Shown: positions 51,944 to 60,238 of the stretch, one piece after another
How positions within the stretch are numbered: the first letter of the stretch is position 1
Layout: each line of letters starts with the position of its first letter
Origin: JALHOP01 sp964484195
GTDB taxonomy: Bacteria; Myxococcota; XYA12-FULL-58-9; JALHOP01
Reading direction: 5' to 3'
Assembly (NCBI GenBank): GCA_964484195.1
Contig: CAZAER010000011.1
Span: forward strand, 62,001 to 126,000
DNA length: 64,000 bases
Made by a program: the position numbers and the translations under genes
Notes under the pieces: generated by a model
The model's database searches: none
What the model saw: only the letters and a program-made list of their open reading frames with translations
What the model was told of the DNA's origin: nothing

Positions 51944-52360
51944 TCAATTCGTCGACTTGCTTACGCTCGTACGCGCCTTTTTGCTAGTGCGCGCTTTCTT
52001 GGCCGCCGTCCGCTTCTTGGCGGGGGCGGTGTGTCCGTTCAGCTCACCTTCGTGAGCGTTGACGCGAACGTCGGTTTGCTTGGTTTCGGCCTGCGGTGCA
52101 AGCGTCATGACCACTTCGTTGAGACGCTCGACCGTGCGCTGCACGAACGAGGGGAGCGGCACCTTGCCCTGATTGGCCAGCTTGTAGGTCTGCTCACCCA
52201 AGAGAGTCAGCAGGCGATCGCGCTCCGACATCAAGCGCTTCATGTCGGCTTCGAAGCGGCCACCGCGACGGCGCACGACCTGACGAACGTCGCCGAGCTG
52301 GTCGACTGCCTGCCGAAACAACGCGCCAACCTGTGCTTTCAAAGCCGCCCGCTTAGCCAT
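51944..52360 (-). CDS. Phasin-like coiled-coil protein with lysine-rich tail
   Basis: 138 residues, no signal or membrane span. Residues about 5-85 are amphipathic helices with heptad character (LKAQVGALFRQAVDQLGDVRQVV, FEADMKRLMSERDRLLTLLGEQ), resembling phasin-like or PHA-granule-associated proteins. The C-terminus (about 112-138) is an Ala/Lys/Thr-rich tail with repeated KKAR, like histone H1-type DNA- or polyanion-binding tails. GGAG lies 9 bases before the ATG. A role on granules or DNA is possible; neither is shown. A TTGACA-containing promoter candidate lies just upstream. Confidence 0.7.
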   Translation of the reverse strand: MAKRAALKAQVGALFRQAVDQLGDVRQVVRRRGGRFEADMKRLMSERDRLLTLLGEQTYKLANQGKVPLPSFVQRTVERLNEVVMTLAPQAETKQTDVRVNAHEGELNGHTAPAKKRTAAKKARTSKKARTSVSKSTN

Positions 52361-52385
52361 GGGAAAGGTCTCCGAATCCGCGGCG

Positions 52386-52415
52386 CGTGTAGCAAACGCG
52401 CTCTCCCGCTGTCAA
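52386..52415 (-). promoter_or_regulatory. Candidate promoter of the phasin-like gene
   Basis: On the minus strand a perfect TTGACA (52415-52410) is followed after 18 bases by TACACG (52391-52386), which matches three of six -10 positions. It lies 25 bases upstream of the ATG at 52360. The -10 region overlaps a GCGCGT/ACGCGC inverted repeat (52383-52401). Confidence 0.4.
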
Positions 52416-52426
52416 TTCAAAGAGGT

Positions 52427-52708
52427 CTAGCGCTTCAACAAGAGCGCCGCGCCACCCAGGCCGACGACACCCATGGTGGTCGTCGCCGCGCCGTACAGAG
52501 CGAGAACGCCCGCATCATTGCGCGCGAGCGCCGAGATCGCGAGGACGAAGAGCCCTGCCACGGTGGTCGGCATCGCGACACTGGCGAGCGCCTGCCCAGC
52601 CAGGCCGTAGACGTCCCGGGCCTGGGGCACGGGCACGTTGGCCGAAGAGGCTTCTGCGGGCGGGACTGCCGCGGCGGGAGGCCTAGGAGGAAGGGAAATG
52701 CGTGTCAT
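52427..52708 (-). CDS. Small two-span membrane protein
   Basis: 93 residues. A Pro/Ala-rich N-terminus (about 1-30) precedes two hydrophobic spans, about 38-60 and 66-90, ending in a basic residue. No family is recognised and no strong ribosome site precedes the ATG. It lies 66 bases upstream of the phasin-like gene on the same strand. The reading frame is supported mainly by its membrane-protein composition. Confidence 0.5.
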   Translation of the reverse strand: MTRISLPPRPPAAAVPPAEASSANVPVPQARDVYGLAGQALASVAMPTTVAGLFVLAISALARNDAGVLALYGAATTTMGVVGLGGAALLLKR

Positions 52709-52763
52709 ATCGGGTAAATCGGCGCAATCTGGGCGTTCGTTGCGGCGACCCGAAAAGATTTTT

Positions 52764-52792
52764 TCTATCGGCAGCGTCAGCCGTGTCTAATC
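52764..52792 (+). promoter_or_regulatory. Candidate promoter upstream of the first caspase-locus lipoprotein
   Basis: TTCTAT and TCTAAT are spaced by 17 bases, 49 bases before the ATG at 52842. The -10 matches five of six positions, the -35 only three. The same TCTAAT hexamer is used in the candidate promoter at 10042-10069. Confidence 0.3.
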
Positions 52793-52841
52793 GGCAAACA
52801 TCGCGCACGACCTTTGGGACGTGTTTCGCGAAGGAGACACT

Positions 52842-53813
52842 ATGCGTTGGTCTAAGTTCTTCATTCCCGCCGGCTTCCTCTTCGCGGTCGCTTGCGGCAC
52901 CAGCGAAACCGAGTTCCAGGACGCCCTGCCGAGCAAGGACGCGCTGACGGTCAACGCCCCGGATAGCGGCAATGCTCTCGCCGTGGGTCAGCTCTCGGGC
53001 TTTTACGTCATCACCCGTCTTGCGACCGTCGGTGTGAATGTCACGGTCGGAGGCATCTTCAACGTGCTCGAAGACATCGTCCGCATGCCGCCGACGACGA
53101 TCGAGGGTGAAACCGCCATCTGGGGTCCCGGCGCCGGTGATGCGCTCGACCCGAACGTCTATCGCCTCGTCGTCAGCGGCAAGGACAGCAAGTTCACCTA
53201 CAGCTTGGAATACCGCCGTAAGAACTCGGACGGCGAGTTCATCGTGTTGGCCTCGGGCCACTCCGACAAGTCGAGCGGCAAGGCCGACGGCGTCGGTGAC
53301 CTCACCATCTTCGTGACCGCGTGGGGCGAAGCCAGCCTGAACCCGTGCGACCGTGGCACTGCGGTGATCAACTACGACACCACCACCCAGCCGCAGAAGC
53401 TCGGCATCGACTTCTCGGACTTCCGCAGCTGCGACGAGGAGGAAGACGGCACCTACTCGGCAAGCTACTACTACGACCGCTTCGCCGACGGCAGCGGCAA
53501 CTTCCAGTTCACCGCCAACGGCGACGTTCAAGAGGGTGCCCGCGCGGTCGACGTTCTCGAGAACCTGGTCATCCGCTCGCGCTGGAACGCCACTGGTGCC
53601 GGCCGCGCCGACGCCAAGATCTCGGGCGGCGACTTGAGCCTCGAAGGTGTCACCGAGGTGACGACGAGCGAGTGCTGGGATGCGAATTTCGGCGTCACCT
53701 TCGCGGTGACCACGCCCCAGGTGATCGACCTGGACCACACGGCCGGCGCCGAGAGCGACTGCCCGGCAGGGATGCAAGAGGCCAGCTATTCAGTGGATGC
53801 CTCGATCCTCTAA
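52842..53813 (+). CDS. Lipoprotein, paralogue of the one at 56829, unknown function
   Basis: 323 residues from the ATG at 52842, with AAGGAGA 4 bases upstream. The lipobox AVAC has its Cys near 18. The mature protein is beta-rich with Cys pairs. It shares clear blocks with the lipoprotein at 56829-57803: an N-terminal PPTT-x-E-x(4)-V/I-WGP segment, a middle Y-x-YDR-x(2)-DG block, and a C-terminal ENL-x-I-x(3)-W followed by ISGGDL and then ECWDAN. No known family is recognised. A strong hairpin lies 19 bases after its stop, so it is probably transcribed separately from the sigma-factor gene that follows. Confidence 0.82.
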   Translation: MRWSKFFIPAGFLFAVACGTSETEFQDALPSKDALTVNAPDSGNALAVGQLSGFYVITRLATVGVNVTVGGIFNVLEDIVRMPPTTIEGETAIWGPGAGDALDPNVYRLVVSGKDSKFTYSLEYRRKNSDGEFIVLASGHSDKSSGKADGVGDLTIFVTAWGEASLNPCDRGTAVINYDTTTQPQKLGIDFSDFRSCDEEEDGTYSASYYYDRFADGSGNFQFTANGDVQEGARAVDVLENLVIRSRWNATGAGRADAKISGGDLSLEGVTEVTTSECWDANFGVTFAVTTPQVIDLDHTAGAESDCPAGMQEASYSVDASIL

Positions 53814-53832
53814 ATAGGCACGACGCGTGCGA

Positions 53833-53870
53833 GCCCCCGCAGGTCACCCCGAGTGCCTGCGGGGGCTTCT
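53833..53870 (+). terminator. Strong hairpin terminator after the lipoprotein gene
   Basis: GCCCCCGCAGG (53833-53843) pairs perfectly with CCTGCGGGGGC (53856-53866) around a 12-base loop and is followed by TTCT. It lies between the lipoprotein stop (53813) and the sigma-factor start (53888), so the sigma gene needs read-through or a promoter inside or upstream of the hairpin. Confidence 0.7.
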
Positions 53871-53887
53871 CGCGTCTGACCGCTTTC

Positions 53888-54424
53888 ATGGACACCAGCG
53901 ACGAACGCCCAGACCTCCGCGCTCTCTACGAGCGTTACGGTCATTCCGTCTTCCGGCGTTGTCGCTACTTCTTGCGCAGCGATGACGACGCGCGCGATGC
54001 CATGCACGAGGTCTTTCTCAAGGTGATCGCCTCGTACGGCGACTTCCGCGGCCAAGCATCGCCCCTCACCTGGCTCACGCGTATCGCGACCCACCATTGT
54101 CTGAACGTCATCCGCGGCCGCAAAGCTGGTTGGCACGAACGGTACGCGCAGGTGGTCCAGGTTGGTGCCCAGTGGAATGAGCCTGGGCAGGAGCGGGTGG
54201 AGCGGGCCGAGCTGGTGCACCGTCTGCTCGCGCGGTTGGGGCGCTCCGAGCAAGAGGCGGCGGTGTACTACTTCGTGGATGAAATGAGCCAAGACGAGGC
54301 CGCGCGCGCCTGTGATTGCTCGCTGCCAACCCTGCGGAAACGCTTACGTCGTTTCATCGAGGTGGCTCGCAAGGAGCTCAAGCGTGAGGACGCGACCCTG
54401 GTATTCGGAGAAGCGCCTGTCTGA
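53888..54424 (+). CDS. ECF-type RNA polymerase sigma factor
   Basis: 178 residues from the ATG at 53888; upstream in-frame codons are shadow. Region 2 (about 8-78) contains LYERYGHSVFRRCRYFLRSDDDARDAMHEVFLKV and SPLTWLTRIATHHCLN, the usual ECF pattern. Region 4 (about 108-165) has a helix-turn-helix (MSQDEAARACDCSLPTLRKRLRRF). It directs transcription of a stress regulon. The next gene encodes a single-span protein with a short cytoplasmic N-terminus, a candidate anti-sigma factor. The only gap is 74 bases, including a T-rich stretch without a clear stem. Confidence 0.93.
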   Translation: MDTSDERPDLRALYERYGHSVFRRCRYFLRSDDDARDAMHEVFLKVIASYGDFRGQASPLTWLTRIATHHCLNVIRGRKAGWHERYAQVVQVGAQWNEPGQERVERAELVHRLLARLGRSEQEAAVYYFVDEMSQDEAARACDCSLPTLRKRLRRFIEVARKELKREDATLVFGEAPV

Positions 54425-54498
54425 TCGCGTCGTCTGTGGTGTGATGGAGAGCACGTTTTTCTTTTCTGTTCTTAACGGCCGCGGGGTCTGTTGATTCG

Positions 54499-55206
54499 AT
54501 GAGCACGCACGACGCCATCTCTTCTTTCATGCTCGAGCGCTACGTCGTCGGCGAGCTCGTGGGCGCCGAGCTCGAAGCGGTCGAAGCGGCGCTCGCCAAG
54601 GAGCCCGCGCTCACCGAGCGGGTCCAAGCCATGCGCAGCGCGCGCCAGCAGTTCCTCGCCGACGAGCCCTACGCCCAGTTCCGCATCGAGCACGAGCGCC
54701 GTCGGGCTGCCGTGAAGAAGCGCTTCTCCTTCTGGTTGCCCACCGGCTTTGCGGCGGCGGCCGCGGCGGCTCTCCTTCTCCTCGTCGTCATTCCCGAGGT
54801 CGATAACGAGCGCATCAAGGGCGCGGGCGTGGGTCTGACCGTGGCGCTGGTCGGAAGCGGAGCGCCGAAGCCGCTGGCGAGCGGTGCCCTCGTGCACCCC
54901 GGTGATCGGCTGCAGCTCGCCTACGACGCCGGTCACTATGGGTATCTCGCGTTGATTGGAATCGATGGCAGCGGCGTCATGAACGTCTACTATCCCGAGG
55001 GTGGTGGAGTGATGGCGCGGCGGTCGGGTGAAGCGCGCGGGGCCTTTCCGTTCAGCCTGACGTTGGACGCGACCCCTGGCGACGAGACGATGGTGGCCGT
55101 TTTCGCGGAACAACCGTTACCGCTCAAGCGGATCGAAGAAGCAGTGCGCAAGAACGAGACCTTGCCCGGAGTAAGCACGGTTCGAGTCGTGCTCGACAAG
55201 GAGTAG
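54499..55206 (+). CDS. Membrane anti-sigma-like protein with DUF4384-like periplasmic domain
   Basis: 235 residues. The cytoplasmic N-terminus (about 1-74) starts ISSFMLERYVVGELVGAELEAVEAALAKEPALTERV, like the anti-sigma domains that bind ECF sigma factors, but it lacks the HxxxCxxC zinc motif. One membrane span covers about 76-98. The periplasmic part (about 105-235) resembles DUF4384 (VHPGDRLQLAYDAGHYGYLALIGIDGSGVMNVYYPEG). It follows the sigma gene and precedes the caspase gene by 12 bases. The likely function is to hold the sigma factor at the membrane until an envelope signal releases it; this is inferred from order and topology. Confidence 0.8.
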   Translation: MSTHDAISSFMLERYVVGELVGAELEAVEAALAKEPALTERVQAMRSARQQFLADEPYAQFRIEHERRRAAVKKRFSFWLPTGFAAAAAAALLLLVVIPEVDNERIKGAGVGLTVALVGSGAPKPLASGALVHPGDRLQLAYDAGHYGYLALIGIDGSGVMNVYYPEGGGVMARRSGEARGAFPFSLTLDATPGDETMVAVFAEQPLPLKRIEEAVRKNETLPGVSTVRVVLDKE

Positions 55207-55218
55207 AAGAACCCGATC

Positions 55219-56832
55219 ATGAGTGGTTGGCTGCTCAGCATCGCGCTCGTGACGAGCGCTCTGAACGTCAACGAGCCCGCCGAACGCAGGGTCGCTCTGC
55301 TCGTGTCGCATCCGTTCGGTGGCGAAGACCTCACGCCGCTCCGCTATACCGACAACGACGTGGCGCGCATGCGCGACGTCTTGCGCATGACCGGCGGTTT
55401 CGCCGAGCGCGACATTGTCGTGGTCTCCGCCGAAGACGCGAACAAGGTGCGCGGCGCCTTCAACGCCCTGCGTGAGCGCCTGCAGGCCGACAAGCGGCCA
55501 TCGCTGTTGCTCTTCTACTATTCGGGACACGCCAAAGACGGTGAGCTCAGGCTCGGCAAATCGACGCTGGCGCTCGCCGAGGTCAAGCGTCTGCTCGAGC
55601 AGACACAGGCATCGTTTCGCATCGCCCTCCTGGACGCTTGTCGCGTCGGCAGCATCACGCGCCTCAAGGGGGCCACCAAGAGCGAGCCCGTGAGCATCGA
55701 CATCGACGACACGACCATGCAGAGCGGGCAGGTGTTGATTACCGCTTCGTCCGACGACGAGGACGCCCAGGAGAGCGACGAGATCCAAGGCTCGTTTTTC
55801 ACGCACTATCTGACCAGCGGACTGCGTGGAGCCGCCGACCTCGACCGCGACGGCCGCGTGACGCTTTCGGAGGCATACGGGTTCGCCTACGAGAACACCG
55901 TGTCGCGCACCGTGGCGACGCGCGGCGGCACCCAGCACCCGACCTTCCGCTTCGACATGCGGGGCGCCGGTGACGTGACCCTGGCGCGGGCCGATGCTCC
56001 GACCTCGGGCATCAGCTTTCCCAAGGCGCTCGCCGGTGAGTTCGTGGTCTTCGATGCCAAACGCCGCGTCGTCGTCGCCGAGTTCGACAAGGACACCAGC
56101 GAATCGCTGCGCGTCGCGGTGGCGCCCGGTGACTACGTGGTCAAGAAGCGCGAGAGCGATCACGTGCGCTTGGGACGCCTCAGGGTGCGCGACGACAACT
56201 TCGTCACCGTCGACGTCAACGCCATGGAGAAGGTCGCTTTCGCGGACGACTACGCCAAGGGGCAGACGATCACCGCGCAAGAAGTCATCAACGGCAAGCT
56301 CGGGGTTCTCTTGTCGGCGCAGCTCGGCGCGCAAGGCTTTCTCTCGGCGCCCATCCGCGACGCCTACGTGCCGACGCTCGGTCTCTTCAAGCTGTCGCTC
56401 GACTTGCGCAACGCCATTCGTCGCAACCTCGGCGTGCGCTTCGATCTCGGTGTCGGCTCGAGCGGTGAGCAGGGCTTGGCCGTGACCGATCCGTTGCTCG
56501 GCGACCTCGGCTACCGCGCGCGTGTATCCCTCTTCACCGCCGGCGTCGGGCTCACTGGAGACGTACCGTTCACGTCGTGGCTGCGCCTGAGCGGCGTCGG
56601 CCGCATCGGTTTCATCCGCGTCGCGCGCGAGTTCACGGGCGCCGAGGCCATCCCGACGCAGGCCTTTTCGACGATCACGCCCGGTCTCGAAGCCCGCTTG
56701 ATCGCCCGCTGCACCCAATGGCTCGAGGCAGGGCTCGGCGCCGGTGTGCACTACATGTTCTTCAACGGCGACGAGTCACAGTCGCTGGCGTACGTCGACG
56801 GCGGTCTCATTCTCACGGCGGTGCTGCGATGA
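55219..56832 (+). CDS. Exported caspase-family (C14) peptidase with barrel-like C-terminus
   Basis: 537 residues. The first 16 residues (SGWLLSIALVTSA) look like a signal peptide without the usual basic n-region. Residues about 22-250 are a caspase p20-like domain: RRVALLVSHPFGGEDLTPLRYTDNDVARM, catalytic YYSGHAKDG (His about 104) and LLDACRVG (Cys about 141), then GSFFTHYLTSGLRGAADLDRDGRVTLSEAYGFA. Residues about 255-335 look like a PEGA-type beta domain. From about 345 to the end there are amphipathic strands (LFKLSLDLRNAIRR, VGLTGDVPFTSWLRLSGVGRIGF) resembling a small outer-membrane barrel. Its end overlaps the next lipoprotein start (ATGA). The substrate is unknown. Confidence 0.88.
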   Translation: MSGWLLSIALVTSALNVNEPAERRVALLVSHPFGGEDLTPLRYTDNDVARMRDVLRMTGGFAERDIVVVSAEDANKVRGAFNALRERLQADKRPSLLLFYYSGHAKDGELRLGKSTLALAEVKRLLEQTQASFRIALLDACRVGSITRLKGATKSEPVSIDIDDTTMQSGQVLITASSDDEDAQESDEIQGSFFTHYLTSGLRGAADLDRDGRVTLSEAYGFAYENTVSRTVATRGGTQHPTFRFDMRGAGDVTLARADAPTSGISFPKALAGEFVVFDAKRRVVVAEFDKDTSESLRVAVAPGDYVVKKRESDHVRLGRLRVRDDNFVTVDVNAMEKVAFADDYAKGQTITAQEVINGKLGVLLSAQLGAQGFLSAPIRDAYVPTLGLFKLSLDLRNAIRRNLGVRFDLGVGSSGEQGLAVTDPLLGDLGYRARVSLFTAGVGLTGDVPFTSWLRLSGVGRIGFIRVAREFTGAEAIPTQAFSTITPGLEARLIARCTQWLEAGLGAGVHYMFFNGDESQSLAYVDGGLILTAVLR

Positions 56833-57803
56833 AGCGCATTTTGCTCACGGTGCTCATGGCGGCGGTCGGCGCGTGCGGCGAGCTCTCGAACGACGACCTG
56901 ATCTTCTTGCGCGGGGTACCGCAGAAGGCCGAGCTCAGCCTCGATGTCGAGGAGACGCCGGCGAACGCGCTGGTCGGGGACCCGTCCGAGTTCTACGTGT
57001 TCCTCATCCAGGTCTCCGAAGAGACCAACGCCGATGTCGCAAACCTCCTCGATTTCGTGGACAGCATCGGCAAGGGCTACCCGCCGACGACGCGTGAGCA
57101 CAACCTTCGCGTCTGGGGACCGGTCCGCAACATCGACGGCAGCGGTACCACCATCCGCTTCGAGGTGCGTCGCGAAGCGGAGACCTTCCGCTATTGCCTA
57201 CACGCCGGTCGCGATAGCGAAGTCACCGGCGAGCCCAGCTGTGACGACATCCCGGGGGCTTTCGGGATGACGGCGATTCTCCACGGCGAGTATCGCCCGC
57301 GCACGGTCGAGGGCGGTGCGCGCGAGAGTGACGGTATCGCCACGCTGGACATGGAGAGCGCCTTCCAGAGCGGCCTCGGTTTCTCGCGCGGTAAGCTGGT
57401 GATCACCCACGAATACGCCGAGGACGGCGACGCGAAGACTCTGTCGGTCACCGCCGACGCGCCGCAGATCGGACTGCAGCCGGCGGTTCATGTCGCCTAC
57501 GCGTACGACCGCGACGTCGACGGCCGCGTCCAATTTTCGCTCGACACTCCTGGTGATTTCATCGACGCGACACCGATCCCCGAGAACCTGCAGATCGACG
57601 CGTGTTGGCGCGAAGGCCGTCCTGGCCGGGCCAACGTCATCATCAGCGGCGGCGATCTTTTGGGCTACAGCCCCGCGACCGCGGTGGAGTGCTGGGACGC
57701 GAACATTGCCCGCACTTACGCGAGCTTCAACATCCCGGACCTCCCCATTTACAACGTCCAGGAAGGCAATATCGCGGCGTGTCCAGCGCCGAACTGCGAG
57801 TGA
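56829..57803 (+). CDS. Lipoprotein, paralogue of the one at 52842, unknown function
   Basis: 324 residues from the ATG at 56829, overlapping the caspase stop; the longer open frame upstream is shadow. The lipobox VGAC places Cys near 16. It shares with the 52842 lipoprotein the PPTT-x-E with V/I-WGP, the Y-x-YDR-x(2)-DG block, and the C-terminal ENL-x-I-x(3)-W, ISGGDL and ECWDAN segments. Overall identity is low outside these blocks. The pair brackets the sigma, anti-sigma and caspase genes. It is followed after 38 bases by the metalloprotease-like lipoproteins. Both paralogues have conserved Cys in the same late region, which suggests disulfides. Confidence 0.82.
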   Translation: MKRILLTVLMAAVGACGELSNDDLIFLRGVPQKAELSLDVEETPANALVGDPSEFYVFLIQVSEETNADVANLLDFVDSIGKGYPPTTREHNLRVWGPVRNIDGSGTTIRFEVRREAETFRYCLHAGRDSEVTGEPSCDDIPGAFGMTAILHGEYRPRTVEGGARESDGIATLDMESAFQSGLGFSRGKLVITHEYAEDGDAKTLSVTADAPQIGLQPAVHVAYAYDRDVDGRVQFSLDTPGDFIDATPIPENLQIDACWREGRPGRANVIISGGDLLGYSPATAVECWDANIARTYASFNIPDLPIYNVQEGNIAACPAPNCE

Positions 57804-57841
57804 ATGGTTGCTAACTCGGGGTCGTCTGATAGTGAGGCCCC

Positions 57842-60235
57842 GTGAAAGCCCATTTTCTCATCGTGTTGCTCGTCCTGTCCGCCTGCGGTGGTGGTGGTGG
57901 TAAGGACGGAGCCAAGAACAACATCAAGCTCACCGCTGCGATGGACAGCCTGACGTTGCGCCAGGGCTCGCTGTCCTACCTCGCGCTCGCGGTCGAGCGG
58001 CCCGACGACATGGGCGAAATCACCATCGTGCTCTCCGAGCCCGAAGGCATCTTGGCGAGCGACGTCGTCGTCGCGCCTGGAGAGACCGAGGTCGTCCTCG
58101 AGCTGGCCACGAGCGTCGCATCGGACCTCGGCGCGGGGAGCTTGCTCATCGTCGCTACAGCGGACGGTGGCGACGGCAGCACGCGCGTGCCGGCGGACGT
58201 CGTGGCGTCGTCGCCCTCGAGCCTCGACCTGATTGGCCAGGCGCTCGAGAGCGCTGCCATCGATTACCCCACGTCGCTGCTCTACCGCGCTTACGCGTTC
58301 GTCGATGATCCGCGTTTGCCGGAGGCGTATCGTGGCGTCGCGGGCGAAGAAGACCTCGGATTTTTCGTCGATACCTCGGACCCGAGCCTCCCGGCCGACA
58401 CCCGTACCGCGCTCGCGCCGTTCCTCGTGCGGCCTACGGATGCGACGAGCATCTGGCAGACACTCGTGCCGACGAACCCGGGTGGCCTCACCGCCGCCGT
58501 CGCTTGCAACGCCACCGACCCGAGCCAGGATGTCGAGCTCGGCTTCAAGACCGCGCGCATTCAAGCCCCGATTCGCGTCTGGGTGCAGTGCACCGGCAAC
58601 GAGGCGGAGGACGACATCGTCCTCGAGTCGGGCCTTTCTTACGCCCGCGCCATGTACGAGCCCATGACCACGCACATGGGCCCGCCGGTGCTCGACGATG
58701 TCGCCGAGAACGCCACCGGCAATCTCGATACCGCCATCGACATCTTCGTCGTTCAAGACGGTGGCGCATCGTCGCGCGGCGCCGCCACGCAGGTTGGTAA
58801 CGGCGTCGCCGTAGCGGCGGCACCGTTCGCGGGAAACACCTCGAGCGGTTACATCCTCATTGGTCGCTCACGCGCCGAGAGCGCCGGCTTTCGCTCGACC
58901 ATGGTGCACGAGTTCTTCCACGTGCTGCAGAAAGCTCACAACCGCACGGTGATGTGGGAGCCGTCGGCGGCGGGTCCGAGCACCGAGCTCTGGTGGGTCG
59001 AAGCGTCGGCCACCTGGGCGTCGTCACACTTCGCGCGCAGCCTCGCGCCGGCAAACGTCTACTATCGGTTCGCGGATTTCCAAGCGTCGCCGTCGTCACT
59101 GCATCGGTCGTACGCGGCCGGCAATGCGAAGATGTACGCCGCTTTCATCTGGGGCTTCTGGGAGGAGCACAAGAGTGGCTCCCCCGAGAGTATCGCGACC
59201 TCTTGGGTCGATCTCGAAGGCGTCAGCGGCTTCAACGCGGCGAACGAAGCGCTCGACGGCGTTTTCGACTTCGAGGCCAACTTCCACAAGTTCGCGATAG
59301 CGAACATCAACGAGGACTATCCGCAGGCCCTGAGCACGGGCAAGCGCCACCGCGGGCTCGATTCGAAGTTTCCCGAGCCGCGTCCGCGCCCGACGTACGC
59401 CGACGACCAGACCGTCAATCAGACCGGGGAATTCAAGCCCGGTGTCGACATTCCTCCCTTGAAGGCCGCTTATTATCGCTACACGCCGCGCGGCGACGTG
59501 AAAAAGATCGTCGTCCATTTCGACGACATCACCGTGCGCGAGGGACTCGACATCGACGGCGTCATCAAGTCCAACGGCGACTGGAAGGTCGAGAGCTATA
59601 GCGGACTGGCCAAGAAGACGTTTTGCGTCGAGAGCGACGACATCGATGACATCATCCTCGTGCTCTCGAACCACAACCTGCCGCTCACCCAGTTCGTGCT
59701 CGGTGGCCTCCGCGTCGAGGTGACCGAGGTCCCGTGCAAGGCGACGTGGTCGGGGAAGCTGCGCTACGAGCTTACTGCGAACAACCCGCCGATTGCGACG
59801 TCGCACATCATCGTCACCGCCGATGTCGTCCTCGAGCAGAAAGAATCGGAGCCAGGTGATTCGCTGCTGCACTTTTTGCCAAGCGGCAGCTACCACTACA
59901 GCAAGACCGGCATGACCGCCGACTGTGTGCTGCAAGTGCCCGACGTCGACGGCGCCATCGCCCCCGTTCCCATAAGCGGCGAGCTCACCCTCGACCCGAC
60001 GGCGGACCCCGTGCGCTACCAGGCGACACTGCAGTCCGAGCCGTTCATGTTGTTTCAGCACGCCGACTGCGAGCCGCCGCAAGACGACTTCGACGTCAAC
60101 AATATGCAGCTCGCACCGCTCATGATTGTCCCGTTCTCCGAGGGCAATACGCTCTCCGAAGACGGCCGCACCATCGAAGGCACACGCACCCAAGGCCCCG
60201 AGTTCTTCCAGTGGCGCCTGACACGAGAGGAGTGA
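57842..60235 (+). CDS. HEXXH metallopeptidase-like lipoprotein, first tandem copy
   Basis: 797 residues from a GTG start. Lipobox LSAC (Cys about 15) is followed by a Gly linker. An Ig-like N-terminal domain (about 28-118) has PPD- and PEG-type strand turns. The putative catalytic region holds HEFFHVLQ (His about 356 and 360) and, 31 residues after the first His, a Glu in WWVEASATWASSHFA (about 387). This is compatible with a gluzincin-type zinc site. The C-terminal half (about 500-797) is beta-rich, with several Cys and repeated VLSNHNLPLTQFVLGGLR-type strands. No named family is recognised. It has a tandem paralogue 3 bases downstream. Confidence 0.83.
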   Translation: MKAHFLIVLLVLSACGGGGGKDGAKNNIKLTAAMDSLTLRQGSLSYLALAVERPDDMGEITIVLSEPEGILASDVVVAPGETEVVLELATSVASDLGAGSLLIVATADGGDGSTRVPADVVASSPSSLDLIGQALESAAIDYPTSLLYRAYAFVDDPRLPEAYRGVAGEEDLGFFVDTSDPSLPADTRTALAPFLVRPTDATSIWQTLVPTNPGGLTAAVACNATDPSQDVELGFKTARIQAPIRVWVQCTGNEAEDDIVLESGLSYARAMYEPMTTHMGPPVLDDVAENATGNLDTAIDIFVVQDGGASSRGAATQVGNGVAVAAAPFAGNTSSGYILIGRSRAESAGFRSTMVHEFFHVLQKAHNRTVMWEPSAAGPSTELWWVEASATWASSHFARSLAPANVYYRFADFQASPSSLHRSYAAGNAKMYAAFIWGFWEEHKSGSPESIATSWVDLEGVSGFNAANEALDGVFDFEANFHKFAIANINEDYPQALSTGKRHRGLDSKFPEPRPRPTYADDQTVNQTGEFKPGVDIPPLKAAYYRYTPRGDVKKIVVHFDDITVREGLDIDGVIKSNGDWKVESYSGLAKKTFCVESDDIDDIILVLSNHNLPLTQFVLGGLRVEVTEVPCKATWSGKLRYELTANNPPIATSHIIVTADVVLEQKESEPGDSLLHFLPSGSYHYSKTGMTADCVLQVPDVDGAIAPVPISGELTLDPTADPVRYQATLQSEPFMLFQHADCEPPQDDFDVNNMQLAPLMIVPFSEGNTLSEDGRTIEGTRTQGPEFFQWRLTREE

Positions 60236-60238
60236 CAC

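Noticed and set aside
54455..54480. T-rich stretch after the ECF sigma gene as an intrinsic terminator
   Set aside because: No stable stem precedes the T-run, and the next gene is functionally linked.
55219..56832. Caspase as part of a phage-defence or CRISPR-linked module
   Set aside because: No Cas, TPR-CHAT, gasdermin or nucleotide-cyclase partner nearby; the gene has a signal-like N-terminus and sits with a sigma factor and lipoproteins.
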